From: Roseateles chitinivorans
GTDB taxonomy: Bacteria > Pseudomonadota > Gammaproteobacteria > Burkholderiales > Burkholderiaceae_C
NCBI RefSeq assembly: GCF_002761755.1
Contig: NZ_PEOG01000011.1
Coordinates: 62,001-126,000 of the forward strand
Direction of reading: 5' to 3'
Length of the DNA stretch: 64,000 bases
Shown: positions 8,862-17,059 of the stretch, one piece after another
Layout of the letters: every line of letters starts with the position of its first letter
Numbering within the stretch: the first letter of the stretch is position 1
Translations under genes and position numbers: made by a program
The notes under the pieces: model-generated
Databases searched by the model: none
What the model was told of the DNA's origin: nothing
Seen by the model: the letters and a program-made list of their open reading frames with translations, nothing else

Positions 8862-8989
8862 CAAATAAAGTCCGTCGGAATCGGAGCTCGTAAGTTGTTG
8901 ATTTTCAAGCACCAGCTAGCGGCGTGAAAGTCCGTCGAACTTCTTCAACGACTTGGTGTCAGTCGTACCCCCGCAAATAAAGTCCGTCG
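8862..8989 (+). repeat. Three spaced direct repeats AAAGTCCGTCG
   Basis: Copies start at 8867, 8927 and 8979. The first and third are part of an identical 16-mer CAAATAAAGTCCGTCG (8862-8877 and 8974-8989). The intervening sequences are unrelated. They lie 130-260 bases upstream of the subtilase start, consistent with iterated regulator sites, but no regulator is known. Confidence 0.6.
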
Positions 8990-9119
8990 AGCCGTGCAGA
9001 GTCGGAAGCACCAAAACCCAAGCGCAACGGTGCCTGTCATCAACAATTTTGCTGACCCGGCTTTCCCCACGGGCTCGACCGTCTGACAACATCCGATTTC
9101 CTTCGAACAGGGAATCGAC

Positions 9120-10814
9120 ATGCCAAAGGGGACAAAGGCATCGGCCACGCACCTGCTCTCCAACCTGGCCGCTTTCTCGCTGTCGACCGGCTCGCGTAGA
9201 GCCAAGTCCGTCGGACGCGCGGTGGGGCTGCATGGAAGCTCCATCGACGCCCTGGTGCACGCCTCGGATGTTGCGACGAAGCTCCTGCAAGGCGCATCTC
9301 TAGAAGTCAGATCTCGCGCGGCTCGTGAGCGCGACGGCGATAGGCGGTTGCCGTCGCTGCTTGCCAACTCGCATGCCGGTATCGTGCAAGCCGTCCTGGG
9401 CGACGAGCGGCTGCGCTACAGGGTCACCGAGTTGGAAGAGGAAGTGACCGTGACGATCAGTCCTCGCACTCGCGGCGGCATTCGCTTGCGTGACATGCGA
9501 GGGCGGATGCAAGAGGTGGCCCTGCATGACGCCAAACCGGACGAGTCGCACCTGGTAGATGCAGTCGACTTTCTGCTAAGCGAAGGCATGTCGATCGTGC
9601 GCGTGGGTCGATTCGGCATCACGGCCAGCGGGCCCGCGCAGTTGGTTCAAGACCTCCTGTCCGTTTCGTTGGGAATCGGTGCTGCGAGGCGCCCGGTCAT
9701 CGACCGGGCCCTGCGACTGTTCTCCATACAGGGACAGTCTCCCGAACCCGCCGATCTGTTTGCAGCCCCGCGCGAATCCCTGTCAATTGCCGGTTCACGC
9801 ATCCACGCGTCCATCGACGACTTCACGTTCACGCCACCGGCCAGACCATCGATAGCCGACAGGCCTCCAGCAGTTGGCTACCCAGTGCTGCAGGACGCGG
9901 AGGTCCGTCGCGCACTTGGTCATGACGGCTCTCTCGATGGCCACGGAGTCAAGGTTGCCATCATTGATTCGGGCTTTTTCCGGCAGCACCCGCTTTTCAT
10001 GCGGCGCCCGTATGACTTCGAGTCCGTCGACTCGGGAGCAGACGAGACAGGTCATGGCACAGCTATGGCCTGGAATATCCTGAACGTCGCACCCGGCTGC
10101 ACCCTTCGGGGCTACCGGCAAGACGACATTGCTGGCGCCATCGAACGCGCCGCTGACGACGGAGCAAAGATCATTTCTTGCTCGTGGGGATGGCCAGACG
10201 AACAGAGCTTCAATCTGCTGGAATTGAGCATCCGCTCTGTCATTGAGGAGGACGGCGCCACCGTCCTGTGCGCGGCTGGCAATGGTGAGCGGTACTGGCC
10301 GGCTAGTCATCCTCGCGTCGTCGCCGTCGGGGGGGTCTACGCAAATCCCCAGGACGGCTCACTTGAGGCGAGCGATTTCGCCAGCGGCTTTCGGAGCGAC
10401 CTGTACGGGAACCGCAACGTCCCCGACGTGTCCGGGCTTTGCGGACTCTCCCCGAGGGGGGTGTACCTTCCGTTGCCAGTGCCGCCTGGTTCCATTGCCG
10501 ACGTCGCGCGGCATGGCCCTGCATTCCCTGAAGCTGACGAGACAGAGGCTGACGACGGCTGGATCTACGACAGCGGCACTAGCAGCGCTACCGCCCAGGT
10601 GGCCGGCGTCGTCGCGCTGTTGATGCAGTACGCCTCGGCGCATGGCAAGACGATGACGCCCGACAGGATCAAGAGTTGCCTCCAGGCAGGTGCCGTTGCG
10701 GTGGAACGGGGGCGAAACGCCTTTGGCGTTCCCGCAGTGGGCCAGCCGAACATCGCCACCGGCTGGGGCCTCGTGAACGTCAAGGCTGCCTTGAAAGAAA
10801 TCGACAAACTATGA
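9120..10814 (+). CDS. Subtilisin-like (S8) serine protease with N-terminal prodomain-like region
   Basis: 564 residues, ATG at 9120 preceded by AGGGA. There is no signal peptide or membrane segment, so it appears cytoplasmic or exported by a non-Sec route. Residues ~105-200 form a prodomain-like region (VTVTISPR ... FLLSEGMSIVRVGRFGITASG). The peptidase domain runs ~260-560 with the full S8 triad: Asp283 (IIDSG), His312 (GHGTAM) and Ser488 (SGTSSA), plus oxyanion Asn388 (AAGNG). Subtilases are often held inactive by an N-terminal prodomain. Here the next gene encodes a free-standing relative of that region. The substrate and the trigger are unknown. Lower GC and the toxin neighbours suggest an accessory gene. 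Confidence 0.9.
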   Translation: MPKGTKASATHLLSNLAAFSLSTGSRRAKSVGRAVGLHGSSIDALVHASDVATKLLQGASLEVRSRAARERDGDRRLPSLLANSHAGIVQAVLGDERLRYRVTELEEEVTVTISPRTRGGIRLRDMRGRMQEVALHDAKPDESHLVDAVDFLLSEGMSIVRVGRFGITASGPAQLVQDLLSVSLGIGAARRPVIDRALRLFSIQGQSPEPADLFAAPRESLSIAGSRIHASIDDFTFTPPARPSIADRPPAVGYPVLQDAEVRRALGHDGSLDGHGVKVAIIDSGFFRQHPLFMRRPYDFESVDSGADETGHGTAMAWNILNVAPGCTLRGYRQDDIAGAIERAADDGAKIISCSWGWPDEQSFNLLELSIRSVIEEDGATVLCAAGNGERYWPASHPRVVAVGGVYANPQDGSLEASDFASGFRSDLYGNRNVPDVSGLCGLSPRGVYLPLPVPPGSIADVARHGPAFPEADETEADDGWIYDSGTSSATAQVAGVVALLMQYASAHGKTMTPDRIKSCLQAGAVAVERGRNAFGVPAVGQPNIATGWGLVNVKAALKEIDKL

Positions 10815-10821
10815 TCGCGCG

Positions 10822-11124
10822 GTGGACCCCCAGGACGTCGTAGTCAATCTTCGGGTGGCTCCGTCTTCAGGAGTCTCCGGCGCCACGCGCCCAGAGCAGA
10901 CGCGAGTGCAACAGGCTGCCGACGTGCTGCGAGACCTGGGCTTCGACATCGTCCGGACGGGGCGATTCGCCGTCAGTGTTCGGGGACAGCCTCAACAGTT
11001 CGAGGCGGTGCTTGGCGTACCCGCCGCCGACTTGCTTGGCGTCAGCGGGCCGCTCACGCCAAGAGTCCCTGATCTGATGGGGCTGGTCGACTACATCGAA
11101 GTGTTACCGCCCTCACGGCCGTAG
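10822..11124 (+). CDS. Small prodomain-like protein, putative partner/inhibitor of the subtilase
   Basis: 100 residues from a GTG seven bases after the protease stop, so co-transcribed. Residues 28-64 align without gaps to protease residues 144-180, with 13 of 37 identical; the core is GFDIVRTGRF against GMSIVRVGRF. The preceding VVVNLRVAP also resembles VTVTISPR of the protease. The pattern (LRxxGF...V.V.G....FEAVLGV) also recalls prodomains of S53/S8 peptidases. I infer a stand-alone chaperone or inhibitor acting in trans on the protease. No characterised homologue is known to me. Confidence 0.75.
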   Translation: MDPQDVVVNLRVAPSSGVSGATRPEQTRVQQAADVLRDLGFDIVRTGRFAVSVRGQPQQFEAVLGVPAADLLGVSGPLTPRVPDLMGLVDYIEVLPPSRP

Positions 11125-11158
11125 CCGGGCACTCGGCTGCAAGAGCACGAGCGGACAG

Positions 11159-12640
11159 CTATTCCCCGGTCAGGGTAATCCTGGCGGGAGCGCTGGACAA
11201 CATCTCCGCGCCCGCTCCGGCGACGACGCCATCACTGTTGGTTAGCTTCCATCGCGCGACGGTTGTATTGCCCGCGAATACTTTGAAACCGGCGAAGAGC
11301 CGATCCGTTGCAACCGTATCGGCGTCCGAGGTGATCACCTTTAGCGTGAACGTGAGCTTGCGTTGCACCTTCGTCAACGTATCGGCCAACGCTTCGCCTC
11401 GCTGCGCGGCATCAAACGGGGTGTTGCCTTGCACATCCGTCACCAGCAGCGCGGCAACGAACTTTTCCGCTTCATCAACCGTCTGCTCCAGCTCCGTAGC
11501 TTTGCGCTCGACCTCGTCAGCAAAAGCCATTCGGGCCTTCTTGGCCGCCTCGGTCTCTCCCGCCGGGACATTCTCTCGTGTTTGCTTGACCAGGCGAGCC
11601 GTGTCGCGCGCTTCGACGTGAGCGGCTGAAATCGTGGCCCGCAGGGCCTTCAGCTTGGCCCCGAGGTCGGAGCTGTTCGGGGGAAGGGGCAACAGCGCAT
11701 CGGTGTCCACGACCCGCACCTCCCACCTAGCGAGGTCACCTTGCACCAGCGCTTGCAATGCGGCCTCCGCATTTGACGTGACCGACACAGTGGCAAAGCC
11801 ATACTGGGTCCTGAGGATCGTCGCGTAGGACACAACATTCTCGAGAAGCGAGCCAATCATCAGCAGCGCGCCCGGTCCAAAAGCTGGGGCCGGCTGATTC
11901 GTCTTCTTGGCCTTGAGATCAAGCATCGTCTCCTTGACGCGCGCGTCTACGCCGACGAGCGCTTCCTTCGTGGCGGTGGATAGCGCCAGCAGCGTTCTAC
12001 CTTTGCCATCGTCAGCGAGGAGCGCTACCTTCTTAAGCTCAGTGGTGTCAGGGCCCTTGACGGTCGAGCCTGGCTGCACAACAAAGGGAGCAAGTGTCTC
12101 TGCCACGCTGGCCGCGATGGTCGAGCTGAGCGACTTCGCCTGATTGAAGGTCAGCTTGGCAACCGTTGCGCTGAGCGTCGGCGCCGCCGGTTTATCGATC
12201 TTGTACTTTGTGGGGTCAGGCGGGGTCGGAAGACCTGCCTTCACAGCATCGAAGCGAGCCTTCTCCGCGTCGGCCTGGGCCTTATCGGTGTCTGCCTTCC
12301 CCTTAGCAAGGTCATTCGCGGCTTTTGCTGCGGTGGCGGCTGCGTCCGCCCTTGCTTTGTCGGCGTCGGCCGCTGCCTTGCTCGCGTCGGCCGCTGCCTT
12401 GTCCGCATCGGCTTTCGCCTTGGCCGCGTCGATCTCCGATTTGGCCTTTGCCGCTTTGGCATCCGCATCGGCCACCGCCGCTGCTTTTCTCGCCTCGGCC
12501 TCCTTCTTCAGCTGCTCGGCGATGTTGGCCTTGAGCGTGGCGGCTTCCAAGTCGGCCTGGGTCTGGGCAACTACGGGGTCGGTCATGATGAGAAAAGCTC
12601 CTGTCAGCAGTGCACTCTTGAGCCAAGGACTGATCAACAT
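11159..12640 (-). CDS. Secreted Ala/Lys/Asp-rich coiled-coil protein, function unknown
   Basis: 493 residues. SD AAGGGAG lies seven bases before the ATG. A signal peptide (LLTGAFLIMTDPVVAQ) is followed by a long helical repeat from ~28 to 140 built of K/A/D units such as KAAADADKARADAAA, resembling the TolA helical domain. Residues ~150-400 are mixed with further helical segments (VERKATELEQTVDEAEKFV), and the last ~90 residues look beta-rich (FTLKVITSDADT ... ARITLTGE). It is convergent with the subtilase pair, 34 bases apart. The layout suggests a periplasm-spanning or surface-anchored rod with a C-terminal domain. I do not recognise the family. Confidence 0.75.
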   Translation of the reverse strand: MLISPWLKSALLTGAFLIMTDPVVAQTQADLEAATLKANIAEQLKKEAEARKAAAVADADAKAAKAKSEIDAAKAKADADKAAADASKAAADADKARADAAATAAKAANDLAKGKADTDKAQADAEKARFDAVKAGLPTPPDPTKYKIDKPAAPTLSATVAKLTFNQAKSLSSTIAASVAETLAPFVVQPGSTVKGPDTTELKKVALLADDGKGRTLLALSTATKEALVGVDARVKETMLDLKAKKTNQPAPAFGPGALLMIGSLLENVVSYATILRTQYGFATVSVTSNAEAALQALVQGDLARWEVRVVDTDALLPLPPNSSDLGAKLKALRATISAAHVEARDTARLVKQTRENVPAGETEAAKKARMAFADEVERKATELEQTVDEAEKFVAALLVTDVQGNTPFDAAQRGEALADTLTKVQRKLTFTLKVITSDADTVATDRLFAGFKVFAGNTTVARWKLTNSDGVVAGAGAEMLSSAPARITLTGE

Positions 12641-12976
12641 AGAACCACTCCCTTAGATTTCTTCACCAGTCTGTGCAGCATTGTCGTGGCGAGTCCAGCG
12701 CACGCCATCGATCGAATCATTAGTTTTGAGGAGCGCTCGAGATATGGGTGAGATATTCGGGCGTTGGCTCATGGCCAGAAATCCCGTGTTGGTTAAGGTC
12801 TGCTCCAGATCCAATCGGCGCTCAGCGAGCGTCCTGCTACTGTCGCCTTCAGGCCGTTCAGGCGAAGGTGGACAAGGTGACCCGTGAGGAGCGGCCCGCA
12901 AGCCGGCGAGCGGTCGCGCCGGCCGTCGGATCGACGGGACGGCCCGCCGCGCTCAACCGGCGATTCAACCGCCGAC
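12641..12976. other. Right edge of the accessory island
   Basis: 336 bases between the coiled-coil protein gene (start 12640) and the stop of the TonB receptor gene. It holds the Shine-Dalgarno of the left gene (12648-12654). GC content rises back to the window norm near 12,850. No integrase, tRNA or direct repeat marking a junction was found. Short open frames here have no support. Confidence 0.45.
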
Positions 12977-15760
12977 TCAACCGCCGAAGCGGTAGTCCAG
13001 CTCGATCCAGCCCTGCCGCCCATGCGGCAGGTAGTAGCCGACCGGGTAGTACGGCCAGGTCGCGCTGGGATCGCGGCGGATCTTGTCGAACAGGTTGTTG
13101 ACGATGAGGCTGACGCGGGTGCGCTTGTCCAGCTGCCAGGCGGTGCTCGCGTTGACGTTCCAGTACGGACCCAGCCAGCCGTCCTGCTCCTCGCGGGCGA
13201 TGCGGCCGTTGCGCTGCGCGGCCAGCGTGTGCGTCCAGTCGCCAAGCTCCCAGGACAGGCTGGCGTTGAGCTTGCTCGGCCAGTCGCTGAAGTCCGGTGT
13301 GCCCACCAGGTTGCGGTTGTCGTCGCCGGCGAACTGCTGGTACTTGAAGCTCTTGACCCGCGTGTACTTCGCGTCCGCGGTCCAGCGGCCCCAGCTCGCT
13401 GTCGTCCAGCGGTAGCGCGCGCCGACGTCCACGCCCCAGGTCGATTCGTTGGCCGCGTTGATCGGGTTGACGCGGATCTCGGCGACCTCGCCGGGCCGCA
13501 CCACCGCGTCCAGCGGATTGCGGCGCACCCGCGCGACCGCGTCCTGGCAGGTCGGCGACTGCGGGTCCTTCACGCCGGTGCGGCAGTCCGCCTCGGTGCG
13601 CAGCACGCCGTCGGCGCTCAGGTCGGTGACCAGGTCGCGGATCGCGATCTTCCACAGGTCCACCGAGAGATCGAAGGACGAGACCGGCTGCCACACCGCG
13701 CCCAATCCCCAGGAGCGGCCGCGCTCGGACTTCAGGTCCGACGAGCCGGTGCGCACATAGTTGAAGCCCGGCGACACGCCGGCGAAGTCGCATTGCGACA
13801 GCGGCTGGCCGGCCTGTGCGCAGCGGTAGTAGTCCGTCGAGGACGAGTAATAGCCCTTGGTCTGCTGCGCGAAGATGTAATTCATGTCCGGCGCGCGGAA
13901 GCTGGTCGCATGCTGCGCGCGCAGCAGCAGAGTGGACAGCGGCCGGAACTCGAGGCCGGCGTTGTAGGTCGTGCTGCCGTCGCTGCGACCGGCGAATTCA
14001 TAGCGGTCATGGCGCGCGGCGACGGTGGCCGTCAGCTGCCGGGTGATCGGCGCGTTCAGCTCGCCGCCCAGCGCCAGCCGTTCGCGCGTGCCGCGCACTG
14101 TCGGCGACGCGCTGGTGTTGTAGAAGACGCCCTGCCCCAGTCGCGGGTCGGCCTCGTTGCGGAAGCCCTGCGTACCCGCCTCGGCGACCACCGCGGCCCG
14201 CACGGGACCACCGGGCAGCTGGAACCACTCCCCGCTGGCCGACGCGCTCAGCTGCTGGTTCCAGCTGGCGTTGCGTGTCCAGCTGCGGTCGCTGACGCTG
14301 TCGATCTCCTGCGGCGTCAGCGGGCGGAACAGCCGGGCCGGATCCGCGGAGTAGATCGCCACGCCATTGGCGTCGGTCCCGATGCGGGGCCCCAGCAGCA
14401 GGGACTCGATGCCGGCCGTCAGGCGCGGTGTCGTGGTGCGGTTCAGGTAATAGGAGCTGTTGGCCGCGACCTCGAAGGTCCAGCTGCCGGTGAGCTCGCC
14501 GCGCGCGCCCACCGCCAGGTTGTGCGTCGCGTCCCGCCACTGGCGGTTGAAGCGGTCCACGCCGCCCAGCTCCTCGGGCGCGAAGCGCCGGGTCCAGATC
14601 TCCAGCTGGTTGGTCGCGGCATTGCGGAAGTAGCCCTTGCCGGCGGCATCCGAGGTCCAGCTCGGGCCGCGGGTGTTGTTCTCGGTCCGCGCCCAGCCGA
14701 ACTGGCCCTCGGCGAAAAGCTCCAGCCCGCCATCGAGCTGCCAGGTCAGGCCACCGGCCGCCTGCGCGCTGCGGTTGCCGGTCTGCGTGGTCCAGTAGGT
14801 CGGCGAGGCGCGGCCGCTGCCGCAGTAGGTGCCGTTCCTGGCCTGGTACGGCGCCACCGAACCCTCGAAGAGACCGCTCGCCGCGGCGCAGCCATCGCTG
14901 GGCGTCAGGTAGGCGCCGCCGGTGGCGTTGCGGCGACCGAAGACCACCGTCGGCGCCGCGCCGCTCAGCGTGGTGTCCGCCATGAAGTCGCGCTGGCGGC
15001 TCCAGATCGGCTCGCGGCCGCTGACCTCAATGCCCCACACGCCCTGCAACCGGCCGCCGTCGAAGCCGCCGGTGATCTGGGCCCGGGCGTTCTCGCCGCC
15101 GCCGCGCTGCGTGCCGCCGGCGCGCAGGTTCACCGAGACGCCCTCGACCCGCTTCTTCAGCACGATGTTGACGACGCCGGCGATCGCGTCCGAGCCGTAG
15201 ACCGAGGACGCGCCGCCGCTCAGCACCTCGATGCGGTCGATCAGCGCGGACGGGATGTTGGCGATGTTGACGAAGTTGACCGAGCCTTCATAGGCGGTCG
15301 GGTAGTCGGCGACGCGACGGCCGTTGACCAGCACCAGCGTGTGATTGGGGCCGAGGCCGCGCAGGCTGATCGCATTGGCTGCGGGCGTGAAGGTGTTGCC
15401 GAAGTCCTCGCCCTGGGTGAAGCCGGTGTTCTCGGTCAGGCCGCTCAGCGCGTCCGAGACGTTCTTGTAGCCGAGGCGGTCCAGGTCCTCCGCCTTGATC
15501 ACCGTGACCGGGCTCGGACCCTCGCTGTTGATGCGCGAGATGCGCGAACCGGTGACCAGGACCGATGGCAGCGGCGCGTCCTTCGCGTCGACGGCCGCCC
15601 TCGGGTCCTTGGGATCCCTGGCGGGGCTGGCGTCCTGCGCGGACGGCGTTACCGCGGTCTGGGCCTGCACGGTGGCGATGGGGAACGCGGCGGCCAGGGC
15701 GGCGGCCAACGTGGCGGCCGATCCGGTGAGGCGGGCCGCATGCTCGACGAACTGCTTCAA
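12977..15760 (-). CDS. TonB-dependent outer-membrane receptor
   Basis: 927 residues with a signal peptide (to about residue 34, ...IATVQA). A TonB-box-like LPSVLVTGSRI precedes the plug domain (SPVTVIKAEDLDRLGYKNVSDAL; ISLRGLGPNHTLVLVNGRRV; VYGSDAIAGVVNIVLKK), then a beta-barrel to the C-terminus (WIELDYRF). It takes up an unknown ligand through the outer membrane using TonB energy. It is co-directional with, and next to, two CysB-type regulators and the sulfate permease operon, and shares an upstream 13-mer with sbp copy 1. An organosulfur ligand, for example a sulfate ester or sulfonate, is therefore plausible but inferred. Specificity cannot be read from the sequence. Confidence 0.93.
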   Translation of the reverse strand: MKQFVEHAARLTGSAATLAAALAAAFPIATVQAQTAVTPSAQDASPARDPKDPRAAVDAKDAPLPSVLVTGSRISRINSEGPSPVTVIKAEDLDRLGYKNVSDALSGLTENTGFTQGEDFGNTFTPAANAISLRGLGPNHTLVLVNGRRVADYPTAYEGSVNFVNIANIPSALIDRIEVLSGGASSVYGSDAIAGVVNIVLKKRVEGVSVNLRAGGTQRGGGENARAQITGGFDGGRLQGVWGIEVSGREPIWSRQRDFMADTTLSGAAPTVVFGRRNATGGAYLTPSDGCAAASGLFEGSVAPYQARNGTYCGSGRASPTYWTTQTGNRSAQAAGGLTWQLDGGLELFAEGQFGWARTENNTRGPSWTSDAAGKGYFRNAATNQLEIWTRRFAPEELGGVDRFNRQWRDATHNLAVGARGELTGSWTFEVAANSSYYLNRTTTPRLTAGIESLLLGPRIGTDANGVAIYSADPARLFRPLTPQEIDSVSDRSWTRNASWNQQLSASASGEWFQLPGGPVRAAVVAEAGTQGFRNEADPRLGQGVFYNTSASPTVRGTRERLALGGELNAPITRQLTATVAARHDRYEFAGRSDGSTTYNAGLEFRPLSTLLLRAQHATSFRAPDMNYIFAQQTKGYYSSSTDYYRCAQAGQPLSQCDFAGVSPGFNYVRTGSSDLKSERGRSWGLGAVWQPVSSFDLSVDLWKIAIRDLVTDLSADGVLRTEADCRTGVKDPQSPTCQDAVARVRRNPLDAVVRPGEVAEIRVNPINAANESTWGVDVGARYRWTTASWGRWTADAKYTRVKSFKYQQFAGDDNRNLVGTPDFSDWPSKLNASLSWELGDWTHTLAAQRNGRIAREEQDGWLGPYWNVNASTAWQLDKRTRVSLIVNNLFDKIRRDPSATWPYYPVGYYLPHGRQGWIELDYRFGG

Positions 15761-15835
15761 GTGACTTCCTCGTGGGAGTGAACAGGTGAGCCCGTCACTC
15801 TAGGAAGCGTCCTCGCGCCGATGAAGCAATCGTTT

Positions 15836-15848
15836 CTGCTTTGCTTTG
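15836..15848 (-). promoter_or_regulatory. Candidate sulfur-regulon operator (shared 13-mer)
   Basis: Second copy of CTGCTTTGCTTTG, 76 bases upstream of the TonB receptor start. AAGCAATCG lies next to it and resembles ATAAGCAATCC between the two CysB-type genes. Probable binding site of a CysB-family activator. Confidence 0.5.
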
Positions 15849-15938
15849 TCGTGCGGTCCCGTTATGCACATGCGGAAATTCTTTCGGCACCCCTGCTGGC
15901 CCGCAGCCTGCGTCCGCGCCGACGCGTGAGCCGGACCT

Positions 15939-16886
15939 TCAGTCCGACCCGTTGGGCGACAGCCGCGCCTGCTCGACCAGGTCGCGCGTCAGCGGCGGCG
16001 CGAAGGTCTCGATGAAGGCGTAGACGTAGTCGCGCAGGTAGGCGTCGCGCCGCACCGCGAGCCGCGTCAGGTTGTCGGCGAACAGGTGGCGCGCGTCGAT
16101 CGCGCGCAGATGGCGGTCGCGCTCCTCGTCATAGGCGATCGCGGCGACGATGCCCACGCCCAGGCCCAGCTCGACGTAGGTCTTGATCACGTCCGCATCC
16201 ATCGCGACCAGCACGACGTTGAGCTCGAGCCCGGCAGCGGCGAAGGCGTCGTCGATGTGCGAGCGGCCGGTGTAGCCGGTCTCGTAGGTGATGACCGGGA
16301 ACTCCGCCAGCCGTTCCAGCGTCAGCGGCGTGCCGGCGGCGGCCTCGGCCTCCAGCGGATGGCCCGGCGGCACCAGCACCGTGTGGGTCCAGCGGTAGCA
16401 CGGCAGCGTCAGCAGCTGTGGATGCAGCGCCAGCGCTTCGGTCGCGATGCCGATGTCGGCCTCGCCATCGATCAGCAGCCGCGCGACCTGCTGCGGCGAG
16501 CCCTGCGTGAACTGCAGGCTCACCTCGGGATGGGTGTCGCGGAAGTCCCGCACCGCCGGCGGCAGCGCATAGCGGGCCTGGCTGTGGGTGGCGGCGATGC
16601 GCAGATGGCCGCTGTCGGCGCGGGCGAAATCCTCGCCGGCGCGGCGCAGGTTCTCGGCCTCCCGCAGCAGCCGCTCGACGATGGGCATCACGTTGCGACC
16701 GGGCTCGGTCAGGCCGGTGAGGCGCTTGCCGGCGCGCACGAAGATGTCGATGCCGAGCTCATCCTCGAGCTCGCGGATCTGCCGGCTGACGCCGGGCTGC
16801 GAGGTGTGCAGCGCCTGCGCCACCTCGGTCAGGTTGAAGTTGCGGCGCTGGGCCTCGCGGACGGATCGGAGTTGCTGGAAGTTCAT
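15939..16886 (-). CDS. LysR-family regulator, CysB/Cbl type (distal copy)
   Basis: 315 residues. N-terminal winged HTH (MNFQQLRSVREAQRRNFNLTEVAQAL, SQPGVSRQIRELEDELG) and a CysB-like effector domain with TGYTGRSHIDDAF and DADVIKTYVELGLGVGIVAA, the signature of the CysB/Cbl group. By family knowledge these respond to O-acetylserine or adenylyl-sulfate and activate sulfate and sulfonate genes. It is a clear paralogue of the next gene (shared first 20 residues and effector motifs). It lies between the TonB receptor and cysB, all on the minus strand. Which of the two is the functional CysB and which is Cbl cannot be decided here. Confidence 0.9.
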   Translation of the reverse strand: MNFQQLRSVREAQRRNFNLTEVAQALHTSQPGVSRQIRELEDELGIDIFVRAGKRLTGLTEPGRNVMPIVERLLREAENLRRAGEDFARADSGHLRIAATHSQARYALPPAVRDFRDTHPEVSLQFTQGSPQQVARLLIDGEADIGIATEALALHPQLLTLPCYRWTHTVLVPPGHPLEAEAAAGTPLTLERLAEFPVITYETGYTGRSHIDDAFAAAGLELNVVLVAMDADVIKTYVELGLGVGIVAAIAYDEERDRHLRAIDARHLFADNLTRLAVRRDAYLRDYVYAFIETFAPPLTRDLVEQARLSPNGSD

Positions 16887-16953
16887 CGTCGGCAGTCACA
16901 TCGGGGATGGCTCGCCAGCGTCGACGACATTCGGCGAACGTCGCGAAAGCGGC

Positions 16954-17019
16954 TTGCTTATGCGGATTGATTATTCGAATCCGCGCCGCCGATGTCCTCC
17001 AACAAATTCCGATAAGCAA
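16954..17019. promoter_or_regulatory. Candidate CysB-type operator region upstream of the distal regulator
   Basis: In the 173-base gap between the two regulator genes, TTGCTTAT (16954-16961) is followed by the dyad GCGGATT-N9-AATCCGC (16962-16984), and ATAAGCAA, its reverse complement, is at 17012-17019. TTGCTTAT also occurs upstream of the second sbp gene. Suggests auto- or cross-regulation. Confidence 0.45.
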
Positions 17020-17059
17020 TCCCGCGGCGCACGCATGAGCAATGCAGGCGCGCCGCGCT

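Larger units (their letters stand above)
8723..9119. other. Non-coding block between immunity gene and subtilase
   Basis: About 400 bases with no convincing gene and more A/T than the flanks. It contains a long two-part hairpin (8793-8861) and three copies of AAAGTCCGTCG starting at 8867, 8927 and 8979. Two of these extend to an identical 16-mer. It must also contain the subtilase promoter. Confidence 0.6.

Noticed and set aside
8862..8989. CRISPR-like array
   Set aside because: Only three short repeats of 11-16 bases with unequal spacing and no cas genes; kept as direct repeats instead.
12681..12887. Short open frame at the right island edge
   Set aside because: No Shine-Dalgarno, no recognisable family, and placed in a non-coding stretch; cannot be told from chance.
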